Positions 8,984 through 15,778 of a stretch of 64,000 nucleotides of DNA are shown piece by piece (within the stretch, counting starts at the first letter, position 1; the number at the start of each line of letters is the position of its first letter). Source of the stretch: Flavobacterium lotistagni. Lineage in GTDB: Bacteria; Bacteroidota; Bacteroidia; Flavobacteriales; Flavobacteriaceae. The notes beneath the pieces were generated by a model. It saw only the letters and a list, made by a program, of their open reading frames with translations. It was not told where the DNA came from and did not search any database. Both the position numbers and the translations under genes were made by a program. The DNA is taken from assembly GCF_011392125.1 (NCBI RefSeq), contig NZ_JAAJBU010000002.1:372001-436000 (forward strand), read 5' to 3'.

Positions 8984-9384
8984 GCTTTGAATTGGTCGTA
9001 ATTGCGGAAATAGTCTTTTTCGTCATATTCAATCGAAGCCAAAACAAAACAGATTGATCCGCTGGAAAAATTGTCAAGTTCACGCCAAAGCCCAGAAGGC
9101 ATATACAAACCCATGTTCGGACGCGAGAGGTGAAAAGTTCTTTTGACTTGACCGTCGTCGACAATAATATCGAAACTGCCGCTGAGTGCAACAATGAGTT
9201 GCTGCAATTCCAGATGTCCGTGCCCGCCGCGACTGAATCCGCCCGGAACGTCGTACAAATAATAAACCCGCTTGATGTCGAACGGAACTTGATTGCTATT
9301 GCTCACGGCGGTCAAATTGCCATTGGCTTGGTGATTAATCGGTAACTCGACCATGGTGCAATCAAAAACAGTGGTGGTTTTCAT
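8965..9384 (-). CDS. dTDP-4-keto-6-deoxyglucose 3,4-ketoisomerase, FdtA/QdtA family (copy 1)
   Basis: 139 aa cupin of the FdtA/QdtA/WxcM-like family. The key stretch PFDIKRVYYLYDVPGG is followed by SRGGHGHLELQQ, so both family histidines (His-55 and His-57) are present; in studied members these are catalytic. GLYMPSGLWRELDNFSSG completes the barrel. It isomerises the 4-keto product of RmlB to the 3-keto sugar used by the FdtB-like aminotransferase. It is one bp from the second copy upstream and overlaps the FemAB-like gene. This copy is the better candidate for the active isomerase. Confidence 0.85.
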   Translation of the reverse strand: MKTTTVFDCTMVELPINHQANGNLTAVSNSNQVPFDIKRVYYLYDVPGGFSRGGHGHLELQQLIVALSGSFDIIVDDGQVKRTFHLSRPNMGLYMPSGLWRELDNFSSGSICFVLASIEYDEKDYFRNYDQFKAWKSSK

Positions 9385-9385
9385 C

Positions 9386-9802
9386 TTATGGTTTTGTGAG
9401 GAATTCGTTGTAATTGCGGATATAATCGGCTTCAGAAAAATCAGAACTTGACAAATGCACCGACACCGAATTGGTAGAGAAATTCTCTAAATGGCGCCAA
9501 TGCATCGGTGGGATATAGAGCCCGTAATAGGAACGATTCAGACAGAATTTGCTTTGATTTCCGTGAACATCCACTACAATAATGTCAAGGCTGCCGCTGA
9601 TGACAATGATAATTTCTTGTTGGGTTTTATACGCATGCCCTCCACGGGTTTCGCCACCGGGTACATCATATATCCAAAACACACGTTTGATATCGAACGG
9701 AATCTGATCTTGGTTCTGCAAAAACGACAAATTGCCGCGAACATCCATAATTTTTGGAAGTTCGATAATATGCGGCTGAGTAAGATCTTGTTTAGATTCC
9801 AT
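9386..9802 (-). CDS. FdtA/QdtA-family cupin (copy 2, His-to-Tyr variant)
   Basis: 138 aa from the ATG at 9802. An upstream in-frame ATG at 9874 would place 24 extra residues inside rmlB and is rejected. The cupin core PFDIKRVFWIYDVPGG and ETRGGHAYKTQQE is clear, but the second family histidine is replaced: His-56 is kept and position 58 is Tyr, where copy 1 has HGH. GLYIPPMHWRHLENFS matches the rest of the fold. Copies 1 and 2 are adjacent and alignable along their whole length, so they arose by duplication or by recruitment of a related gene. Copy 2 may make the other stereoisomer, act as a subunit of a mixed enzyme, or be inactive. The gene follows rmlB by 11 bp. Confidence 0.78.
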   Translation of the reverse strand: MESKQDLTQPHIIELPKIMDVRGNLSFLQNQDQIPFDIKRVFWIYDVPGGETRGGHAYKTQQEIIIVISGSLDIIVVDVHGNQSKFCLNRSYYGLYIPPMHWRHLENFSTNSVSVHLSSSDFSEADYIRNYNEFLTKP

Positions 9803-9813
9803 TGAAAATGCGT

Positions 9814-10860
9814 TTATTGGTATTGCTTTTCGTAGTATTTCTGGTAGCTGCCACTGGTGACATTCTCGAGCCAAGTTTTATTCTGCAGATACCAATCGAT
9901 GGTTTGCTCCAAGCCTTCTTCAAAAGTAACCGATGGCTTCCAACCGAGTTCTCGATTGATTTTCGTCGCATCGATGGCATAACGCAAATCATGACCTGGG
10001 CGGTCTTTCACAAAAGTGATGAGCTGCTCAGCTGTGCCTTCAGTTTGGTTTAGTTTACTATCCATTTTCCGACAAAGCAAACGTACCAAATCGATGTTCT
10101 GCCATTCGTTAAAACCACCAATGTTGTAGGTTTCATGATTTTTTCCCTCGTGAAAAACCAAGTCAATCGCTACGGCATGATCTTTCACAAATAGCCAATC
10201 TCGGGTATATTTTCCGTCACCATAAACAGGCAAAGGCTTATTTTGAAGGATGTTGTTGATTAATAGCGGAATGAGTTTTTCCGGAAAATGGTTCGGACCA
10301 TAATTGTTTGAGCAGTTCGTAATCACGTAGGGCAAACCGTAAGTTTCTCCGTAAGCGCGTACAAAATGATCGGAACTAGCTTTAGATGCGGAATAAGGCG
10401 AATTAGGGTCGTAAGGCGTAGTTTCAGTAAACAAACCTGTAGCTCCTAAAGTTCCGTATACTTCATCTGTGCTAATATGGTAAAAACGCTTTCCTTCGAA
10501 GTTGCCTTTCCAAATTTCTTTGGCTGCATTAAGCAAATTCATCGTTCCGATTACATTCGTTTTCACAAAAGCCAAAGGATCAGTAATGGAGCGATCCACA
10601 TGTGATTCAGCAGCCAAATGTATCACTCCATCGAATTGGTGCGTTCTGAAAAGTGCCGAGATAAAATCAGCATCTACGATATCTCCTTTCACAAAAGTGT
10701 AATTGGGTTCGTGCTCAATATCCGCGATATTCTCTAGATTGCCCGCATAAGTCAACGCATCTAGATTGACAATTTGATAGTTAGGATATTTTTGAACCAT
10801 GCGACGAACCACATGCGAACCGATAAATCCTGCGCCTCCAGTGATGAGTATTTTTTTCAT
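9814..10860 (-). CDS. rfbB: dTDP-glucose 4,6-dehydratase RmlB
   Basis: 348 aa extended SDR enzyme. It shows ILITGGAGFIGSHVVRRM, LAAESHVDRSI, the STDEVYGTLG segment with the catalytic Asp-Glu pair, YSASKASSDHFVRAY with the catalytic Tyr and Lys, and NNYGPNHFPEKLIPL. It converts dTDP-glucose to dTDP-4-keto-6-deoxyglucose. No rmlA, rmlC or rmlD is visible here. The following FdtA/FdtB-type genes suggest that the keto sugar goes to a 3-amino sugar rather than to rhamnose. An 82-bp gap separates it from the antiterminator gene upstream. Confidence 0.95.
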   Translation of the reverse strand: MKKILITGGAGFIGSHVVRRMVQKYPNYQIVNLDALTYAGNLENIADIEHEPNYTFVKGDIVDADFISALFRTHQFDGVIHLAAESHVDRSITDPLAFVKTNVIGTMNLLNAAKEIWKGNFEGKRFYHISTDEVYGTLGATGLFTETTPYDPNSPYSASKASSDHFVRAYGETYGLPYVITNCSNNYGPNHFPEKLIPLLINNILQNKPLPVYGDGKYTRDWLFVKDHAVAIDLVFHEGKNHETYNIGGFNEWQNIDLVRLLCRKMDSKLNQTEGTAEQLITFVKDRPGHDLRYAIDATKINRELGWKPSVTFEEGLEQTIDWYLQNKTWLENVTSGSYQKYYEKQYQ

Positions 10861-10942
10861 TTTACAGTTGCTTTTTGCTACGGCTTCGCCCCATCAGTCC
10901 CATTTTCAGGGCTAATTCATTTAAAACGTGAACTTTATTTTT

Positions 10943-11413
10943 TTACAATTTGTCTTCTTTATGAAGCGTAATCAGTACGCCTAGTTCAGTCAGCACCAAT
11001 TGTAAACTATTCTTGTTGATTTGTTTGATAATTCCTTCCTTGCCTTGGAATGGGCCACTAGGAATTGGCAACAAATCGCCTACTTTTATGTCTTTGACTT
11101 CGAAAGAAGCCATCGTGTCTTTGAGTCCGTTCTTGAGCGCGTCAATTTCATCTTCACGAACCACAGCGGGCTTTCCTAGCCAGAACAAGTACCGAACAAC
11201 ACCACTGATTTGGAATACTGCCTCGCGGTTTTTTTCTTCCAACTGCACGAAAACATACGAATTCAGCAATGGCACTTGTACTTTCTTTTTGCGATCTGAC
11301 CACTGTTTGACCATGTTAATCATCGGGCAAAAAGCGGTAATTCCGGCCAATTTCAATCGTTCGGCTACTTTCTTTTCATTTCTGGGTTTCGTGTAAATGA
11401 CATACCAAGGCAT
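10943..11413 (-). CDS. UpxY/RfaH-like transcription antiterminator (NusG family)
   Basis: 156 aa. The NusG N-terminal (NGN) domain starts MPWYVIYTKPRNEKKVAERL and contains FCPMINMVKQWSDRKKKVQVPLL in two parts, then SYVFVQLEE and VVRYLFWLGKPAVV. A KOW-like C-terminus has VGDLLPIPSGPFQGKEGII. Specialised NusG paralogues of the UpxY type in Bacteroidota sit as the first or second gene of capsule or exopolysaccharide operons and let RNA polymerase read through the long operon. Here it lies 5 bp after the winged-helix gene and directly before the amino-sugar genes, which fits. UpxZ-like partners are not seen. Confidence 0.88.
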   Translation of the reverse strand: MPWYVIYTKPRNEKKVAERLKLAGITAFCPMINMVKQWSDRKKKVQVPLLNSYVFVQLEEKNREAVFQISGVVRYLFWLGKPAVVREDEIDALKNGLKDTMASFEVKDIKVGDLLPIPSGPFQGKEGIIKQINKNSLQLVLTELGVLITLHKEDKL

Positions 11414-11418
11414 AACTT

Positions 11419-11922
11419 CTAAGCTCCGTATACAATCAGGCCTTCGCCGTTGTGCTCTTCTGTGATATGAAAACGAACCCTACGCTTAATTTCATGTTCA
11501 ATCTTCACCATCAATTGTTCGATATACTCTGAATTCAAATCTTTTCCAACCAGTACTACTTCTATGGTTCCGCTATCGATGCCTTTGGCGTAATCACCAA
11601 TTAAAACTACTAACTCCACTTGTCCCATTCGTTGCAAAATCAGTTCAATCATGGCATCAAGACCAATATGCTGACGCACAATTTTCTGCAGAATAGAAAA
11701 AAGTGGATGCTTAGTGTTGGCCTTGTAAATGATTTTATTCTGAATGGATTCCTTCTCGAGATAACCCGCATCGAGCAGGTTGTTGAGTTCTTTGCGGATG
11801 GAATTGGTCGATTCGTTGAGTTCTTCTGCCAATCCTCTCAAGTAACCGTTGTTGGCCACATTGATAAAAAATTTAACTAATATGCGAATCCTGGTTTTGG
11901 AAGTAATGAGGGTTTCTAACAT
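11419..11922 (-). CDS. Winged-helix regulator with nucleotidyltransferase-like C-terminal domain
   Basis: 167 aa. Residues about 1-75 form an ArsR-like winged helix (TRIRILVKFFINVANNGYLR, AEELNESTNSIRKELNNLLDAGYLEKE in parts). The C-terminal half contains LVVLIGDYAKGIDSGTIEVVLVG, which resembles the G-[ST]-x-A-x-G and D-x-D region of minimal nucleotidyltransferases but without a clear acidic pair. It is the first gene of the second block of the polysaccharide locus and is followed by the UpxY gene. A perfect inverted repeat lies 17 bp upstream of its start. I infer a local, perhaps autoregulatory, transcription factor. Ligand and target are unknown. Confidence 0.7.
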   Translation of the reverse strand: MLETLITSKTRIRILVKFFINVANNGYLRGLAEELNESTNSIRKELNNLLDAGYLEKESIQNKIIYKANTKHPLFSILQKIVRQHIGLDAMIELILQRMGQVELVVLIGDYAKGIDSGTIEVVLVGKDLNSEYIEQLMVKIEHEIKRRVRFHITEEHNGEGLIVYGA

Positions 11923-11938
11923 TAGAAATTACTTAATA

Positions 11939-11959
11939 ACGAGTAACAAAAGTACTCGT
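11939..11959 (-). promoter_or_regulatory. Palindrome over a putative -7 box before the winged-helix gene
   Basis: Perfect 7-bp arms ACGAGTA and TACTCGT flank a 7-bp centre. On the minus strand the sequence TACTTTTG (11954-11947), a match to the Bacteroidota -7 consensus TAnnTTTG, overlaps the palindrome. The gene starts at 11922. A convincing -33 TTG is not visible, so the promoter part is tentative, while the palindrome is exact. An operator for the downstream winged-helix protein is the natural inference. Confidence 0.55.
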
Positions 11960-12012
11960 TTTATTTTGAACTATAAAATTTTGTTAAAAATAAAAATTTT
12001 AATTGGAGTAAG

Positions 12013-12063
12013 CACAAAAAAAGACTGCAAAACCGACACTATTTCATATCGATTTTACAGTCT
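12013..12063 (-). terminator. Rho-independent terminator after ugd
   Basis: A 15-bp stem (12022-12036 with 12049-12063, two G-U pairs) with a 12-nt loop, followed on the minus strand by a run of seven T. It lies 23 bp after the ugd stop and separates the exporter/dehydrogenase block from the winged-helix/UpxY block. Confidence 0.9.
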
Positions 12064-12085
12064 ATTGATGTTTTGATAATGAGGT

Positions 12086-13483
12086 CTAGCGAGCGCTTCC
12101 TACTGCAGAAAATATAAAGCCGATAGCCCGCATTTTTTCTGGATCAAGTAGGTTTCGGCCATCAAAAATAAAAGCTGGTTTTTGCATGTTATCGTAGATT
12201 TTTTTCCAGTCATAGTTCTTGAACTCGTCCCATTCGGTCATGATGGCAATCGCATGCGCTTTCTCGCAAGCCTGATAAGGGTCTTCAAATACTGCTACAG
12301 ATTTTTCAAGTTCTGACAACTCCATTTCATTGAGATACTGCAAATCTGAGATGACTTGTTTGCTTCTAACCTTAGGATCGAAAACAGCAATATTCGCTTT
12401 TTCGTGTAAAAGATGATCGGCAACATTAATAGCGGCAGATTCTCTAGAATCATTAGTGTCTTTCTTGAAAGCCCAACCTAAAAAAGTAATCTTTTTGTCA
12501 GCGACCGTGTTATATAATGTTTGAATGATGTTATTGGCAAAACGGCGCTTTTGATGGTCGTTCATAATCACGACTTGTTCCCAATAGTCAGCCACTTCAT
12601 TCAAACCATAAGATTTGGCGATGTACACCAAATTCAAAATGTCTTTTTGAAAGCAGGAACCACCGAAGCCAACAGATGCTTTAAGGAACTTTGGTCCGAT
12701 TCGGCTATCCATACCGATGGCTCGGGCTACTTCGTTAACGTCAGCACCGGTTCTTTCACACAATTCAGACAAGGCATTAATAGACGAAACACGCTGTGCC
12801 AAATAGGCATTTGCTGTTAACTTGGATAATTCTGACGACCATAAATTAGTCGTTAAAATTCTGTCTTTGGGCACCCAGTTGGCATAAATTTCTACAAGTG
12901 CGTTGATGGCTTGCGTGCCTCTTGGGGTAGGGTTTCCTCCTATTAGTACACGATCAGGATTGTGCAAATCTTCTACAGCAGTGCCTTCTGCTAAAAACTC
13001 CGGATTGGAAAGAATTTGAAATTGTACGCCATTACCCGTATTATCTAAAATATTTTGGATAGCCTCGGCCGTTCTTACCGGTAAAGTAGATTTCTCAACT
13101 ACAATTTTATCATCTTTGGCTACCATCGCGATTTGACGTGCACAAAGTTCTATGTATTTTAAATCGGCTGCCATTCCTTTGCCTAGACCATAAGTTTTGG
13201 TTGGTGTATTGACCGATATAAAAATCATTTGGGATTCATCAATACCTTTTTCTACCTCGGTAGTAAAAAATAAATTACGCCCTCTGGTTTCGGCAACCAA
13301 CGCACTTAGGCCTGGCTCGTAAATGGGAATATTATTGACGTCCGGATCGTTCCAAGCATTGATTCGATCTTCGTTTAAATCTACCACTGTCACTTTAATA
13401 TGTGGACATTTCTGTGCAATCATCGCCATGGTGGGCCCACCAACATAGCCTGCCCCGATGCAACAAATGGAAGTAATTTTCAT
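12086..13483 (-). CDS. ugd: UDP-glucose 6-dehydrogenase (long, eukaryote-like form)
   Basis: 465 aa, the length of the animal/plant-like UGDH branch rather than the shorter bacterial one (about 390-440 aa). Visible are [19 protein letters not shown] (NAD site), [34 protein letters not shown], and the catalytic cysteine in [16 protein letters not shown]. It oxidises UDP-glucose twice to UDP-glucuronate, a building block for acidic polysaccharides. It is the last gene of the wza-wzc operon, 12 bp after the WbpO-like gene and just before the terminator. No anomalies. Confidence 0.93.
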   Translation of the reverse strand: MKITSICCIGAGYVGGPTMAMIAQKCPHIKVTVVDLNEDRINAWNDPDVNNIPIYEPGLSALVAETRGRNLFFTTEVEKGIDESQMIFISVNTPTKTYGLGKGMAADLKYIELCARQIAMVAKDDKIVVEKSTLPVRTAEAIQNILDNTGNGVQFQILSNPEFLAEGTAVEDLHNPDRVLIGGNPTPRGTQAINALVEIYANWVPKDRILTTNLWSSELSKLTANAYLAQRVSSINALSELCERTGADVNEVARAIGMDSRIGPKFLKASVGFGGSCFQKDILNLVYIAKSYGLNEVADYWEQVVIMNDHQKRRFANNIIQTLYNTVADKKITFLGWAFKKDTNDSRESAAINVADHLLHEKANIAVFDPKVRSKQVISDLQYLNEMELSELEKSVAVFEDPYQACEKAHAIAIMTEWDEFKNYDWKKIYDNMQKPAFIFDGRNLLDPEKMRAIGFIFSAVGSAR

Positions 13484-13495
13484 GATTATATTAGT

Positions 13496-14770
13496 TTATA
13501 ATTTAGCATCTGCAATAGCGCCAAGGATGCCTTTAACATCATACAATACGGCATTTTCTTTTTTCAAGGAATCGAAATTTAGCGGCTTGAATTTGTCATG
13601 AGCCACGCCTAAAACAATCGCGTCAAATTTTTCGTCTGGCAGGCTGGTGGTAGTTTTGAGTTGGTATTCATGCGCGACTTCGTCAGGGTTTGCCCATGGG
13701 TCATAAATATTAACTTGAATCCCGTAATCAGCTAGAGCGGCAATCACATCGACAATTTTTGTGTTTCTAACATCGGGGCAATTTTCTTTGAAAGTAATTC
13801 CAAGCATCAATAGTTTAGCCCCATTAACTACTACCCCTTTTTTGATCATGAGCTTGACCACTTGCGAAGCCACATATTCACCCATACTGTCGTTGAGTCT
13901 TCTTCCAGCTAAAATAATTTCGGGATGATAGCCCATTTCTTGCGCTTTTTGAGCCAGATAATATGGATCGACACCAATACAATGACCACCGACCAAACCG
14001 GGTTTGAACGGAAGGAAATTCCACTTTGTACCTGCCGCTTCTAACACAGAATGGGTGTCGATACCGAGAATATTAAAGATTTTCGACAATTCGTTGACAA
14101 AGGCGATATTAATGTCGCGCTGCGAATTTTCGATGACTTTTGCCGCTTCTGCCACTTTGATGGTGGGTGCTAAGTGCGTACCGGCAGTAATTACCGATTT
14201 ATAAAGTTCGTTGACCTTCAATCCTATTTCGGGCGTTGAACCCGCCGTCACTTTCAAGATTTTCTCTACTGTATGAAGTTTGTCTCCTGGATTGATTCGT
14301 TCTGGAGAATAGCCCGCAAAGAAATCGACGTTGAATTTCAAACCACTGATTTTCTCCAAAACCGGAACACATTCCTCTTCGGTAACTCCGGGATACACCG
14401 TTGATTCGTAAATCACAATATCACCTTTTTTCAGTACTTTCCCAACCGTCTCACTAGACTTATATAATGGAGTCAAATCTGGACGATTGTTTTTATCGAC
14501 CGGCGTAGGCACTGTCACTATGTAATAATTGCAATCACGGATATCGTCTAGCTGAGTAGAACAATACAACCCTACTGCATTTTCTTTTGGATTTTTGAGC
14601 AATACCGATTGAAGCAATTCCGGTTCGACTTCTAAAGTAAAGTCTGTTCCGGCATTCAATTGGTCTACCCGTGATTGGTTAATATCGAAACCGACTACCG
14701 GATATTTGGTCGCAAAAAGGCGGGCCAATGGCAATCCTACATATCCTAAACCTACTACAGCTATTTTCAT
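13496..14770 (-). CDS. UDP-N-acetyl-hexosamine 6-dehydrogenase (WbpO/TviB type)
   Basis: 424 aa member of the UDP-glucose/GDP-mannose dehydrogenase family. The N-terminal [53 protein letters not shown] and [19 protein letters not shown] with the active-site Cys are typical of the WbpO/TviB branch (UDP-GalNAc/GlcNAc to the uronic acid). It lies between a WbpP/TviC-like epimerase and UGDH; the same pair makes UDP-GalNAcA in Vi-type systems. WecC (UDP-ManNAc dehydrogenase) is a less likely alternative because the epimerase next to it is of the 4-epimerase type. Confidence 0.87.
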   Translation of the reverse strand: MKIAVVGLGYVGLPLARLFATKYPVVGFDINQSRVDQLNAGTDFTLEVEPELLQSVLLKNPKENAVGLYCSTQLDDIRDCNYYIVTVPTPVDKNNRPDLTPLYKSSETVGKVLKKGDIVIYESTVYPGVTEEECVPVLEKISGLKFNVDFFAGYSPERINPGDKLHTVEKILKVTAGSTPEIGLKVNELYKSVITAGTHLAPTIKVAEAAKVIENSQRDINIAFVNELSKIFNILGIDTHSVLEAAGTKWNFLPFKPGLVGGHCIGVDPYYLAQKAQEMGYHPEIILAGRRLNDSMGEYVASQVVKLMIKKGVVVNGAKLLMLGITFKENCPDVRNTKIVDVIAALADYGIQVNIYDPWANPDEVAHEYQLKTTTSLPDEKFDAIVLGVAHDKFKPLNFDSLKKENAVLYDVKGILGAIADAKL

Positions 14771-14787
14771 GTTTGTTTTATTTCAAT

Positions 14788-15768
14788 TTATTTTAAATGC
14801 GACCAATACCATTTGACTGCTTCGGCCAAACCTTCACGCATGGAAAATTTTGGAGCATAGCCTAAAAATTGCTTGGCTTTGTCAATGCTGGCCAAAGAAT
14901 GCGGAATATCGCCTGCTCGATTCGGGCCGTGAATAACTGGAACTTCACCTATGGTTGCATCGAACTCAGCAAGCAATTCTTTAAGATAAAAAACCAAATC
15001 GTTGAGCGTGGTGCGATCTCCGAAAGCTGCATTATAAACTGTATTGACCGCCTCAGGATTTTGCGTAAGCATCGCCAATTCGTTGATTTGAATGATGTTA
15101 TCAATATAGGTAAAATCGCGCGAATAATTTCCGTCTCCGTTGATGGTCGGGCTTTCGTGCTTCATGAATTGCATTACAAATTTCGGGATGACCGCTGCAT
15201 AAGCTCCGTTTGGATCCTGCTTGCGCCCAAATACGTTAAAATATCTGAGTCCTATGGTTTCTATCGCGTATATTTTGCTGAAATTCTCTGCGTACAACTC
15301 ATTCACATATTTCGTAATCGCATACGGAGACAATGGCTTACCGATGTTGGGTTCTACTTTGGGTAATTTCTCTGAATCGCCATAGGTAGAAGAACTGGCC
15401 GCATATACAAACCGCTTGACTTGAGCATCTCGGGAAGCAATCAACATATTGACAAAACCCGAAATATTGACTTCATTGGTCGTAACCGGATCTTTAATCG
15501 ACCTTGGAACTGAACCCAAAGCCGCTTGATGCAAGACATAATCACAACCTTGAACGGCCTTCTGGCAATCTTCGGGATTTCTGATATCGCCCTCAATCAA
15601 AGTAAAGTTCGGATGACTGATTATAGCCTCGAGATTGTGCCGATGACCCGTAGCAAAATTATCCAAGCAAACTACTTGATGTCCTTTGTTTATAAAGTAT
15701 TCGCAGAGATTAGAACCGATAAATCCGGCGCCTCCAGTAATCAATATTTTACAACTAGGATTTGTCAT
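14788..15768 (-). CDS. UDP-GlcNAc(A) 4-epimerase (WbpP/TviC type)
   Basis: 326 aa extended SDR. It has ILITGGAGFIGSNLCEYFI, LHQAALGSVPRSIKDP, YAASSSTYGDSEKLPK, SPYAITKYVNELYAENF (catalytic Tyr and Lys) and GPNRAGDIPHSLASIDKA near the C-terminus. The last motif is typical of the WbpP/TviC subgroup, which interconverts UDP-GlcNAc and UDP-GalNAc or their uronic acids. Placed 17 bp before the WbpO-like dehydrogenase and 10 bp after wzc, it should supply the acidic amino sugar of the exported polymer. Confidence 0.88.
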   Translation of the reverse strand: MTNPSCKILITGGAGFIGSNLCEYFINKGHQVVCLDNFATGHRHNLEAIISHPNFTLIEGDIRNPEDCQKAVQGCDYVLHQAALGSVPRSIKDPVTTNEVNISGFVNMLIASRDAQVKRFVYAASSSTYGDSEKLPKVEPNIGKPLSPYAITKYVNELYAENFSKIYAIETIGLRYFNVFGRKQDPNGAYAAVIPKFVMQFMKHESPTINGDGNYSRDFTYIDNIIQINELAMLTQNPEAVNTVYNAAFGDRTTLNDLVFYLKELLAEFDATIGEVPVIHGPNRAGDIPHSLASIDKAKQFLGYAPKFSMREGLAEAVKWYWSHLK

Positions 15769-15778
15769 TCGGGTACCA

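Noticed and set aside
9386..9874. Longer start for ketoisomerase copy 2 at 9874
   Set aside because: The extra 24 residues lie inside rmlB and do not resemble the family; the ATG at 9802 fits.
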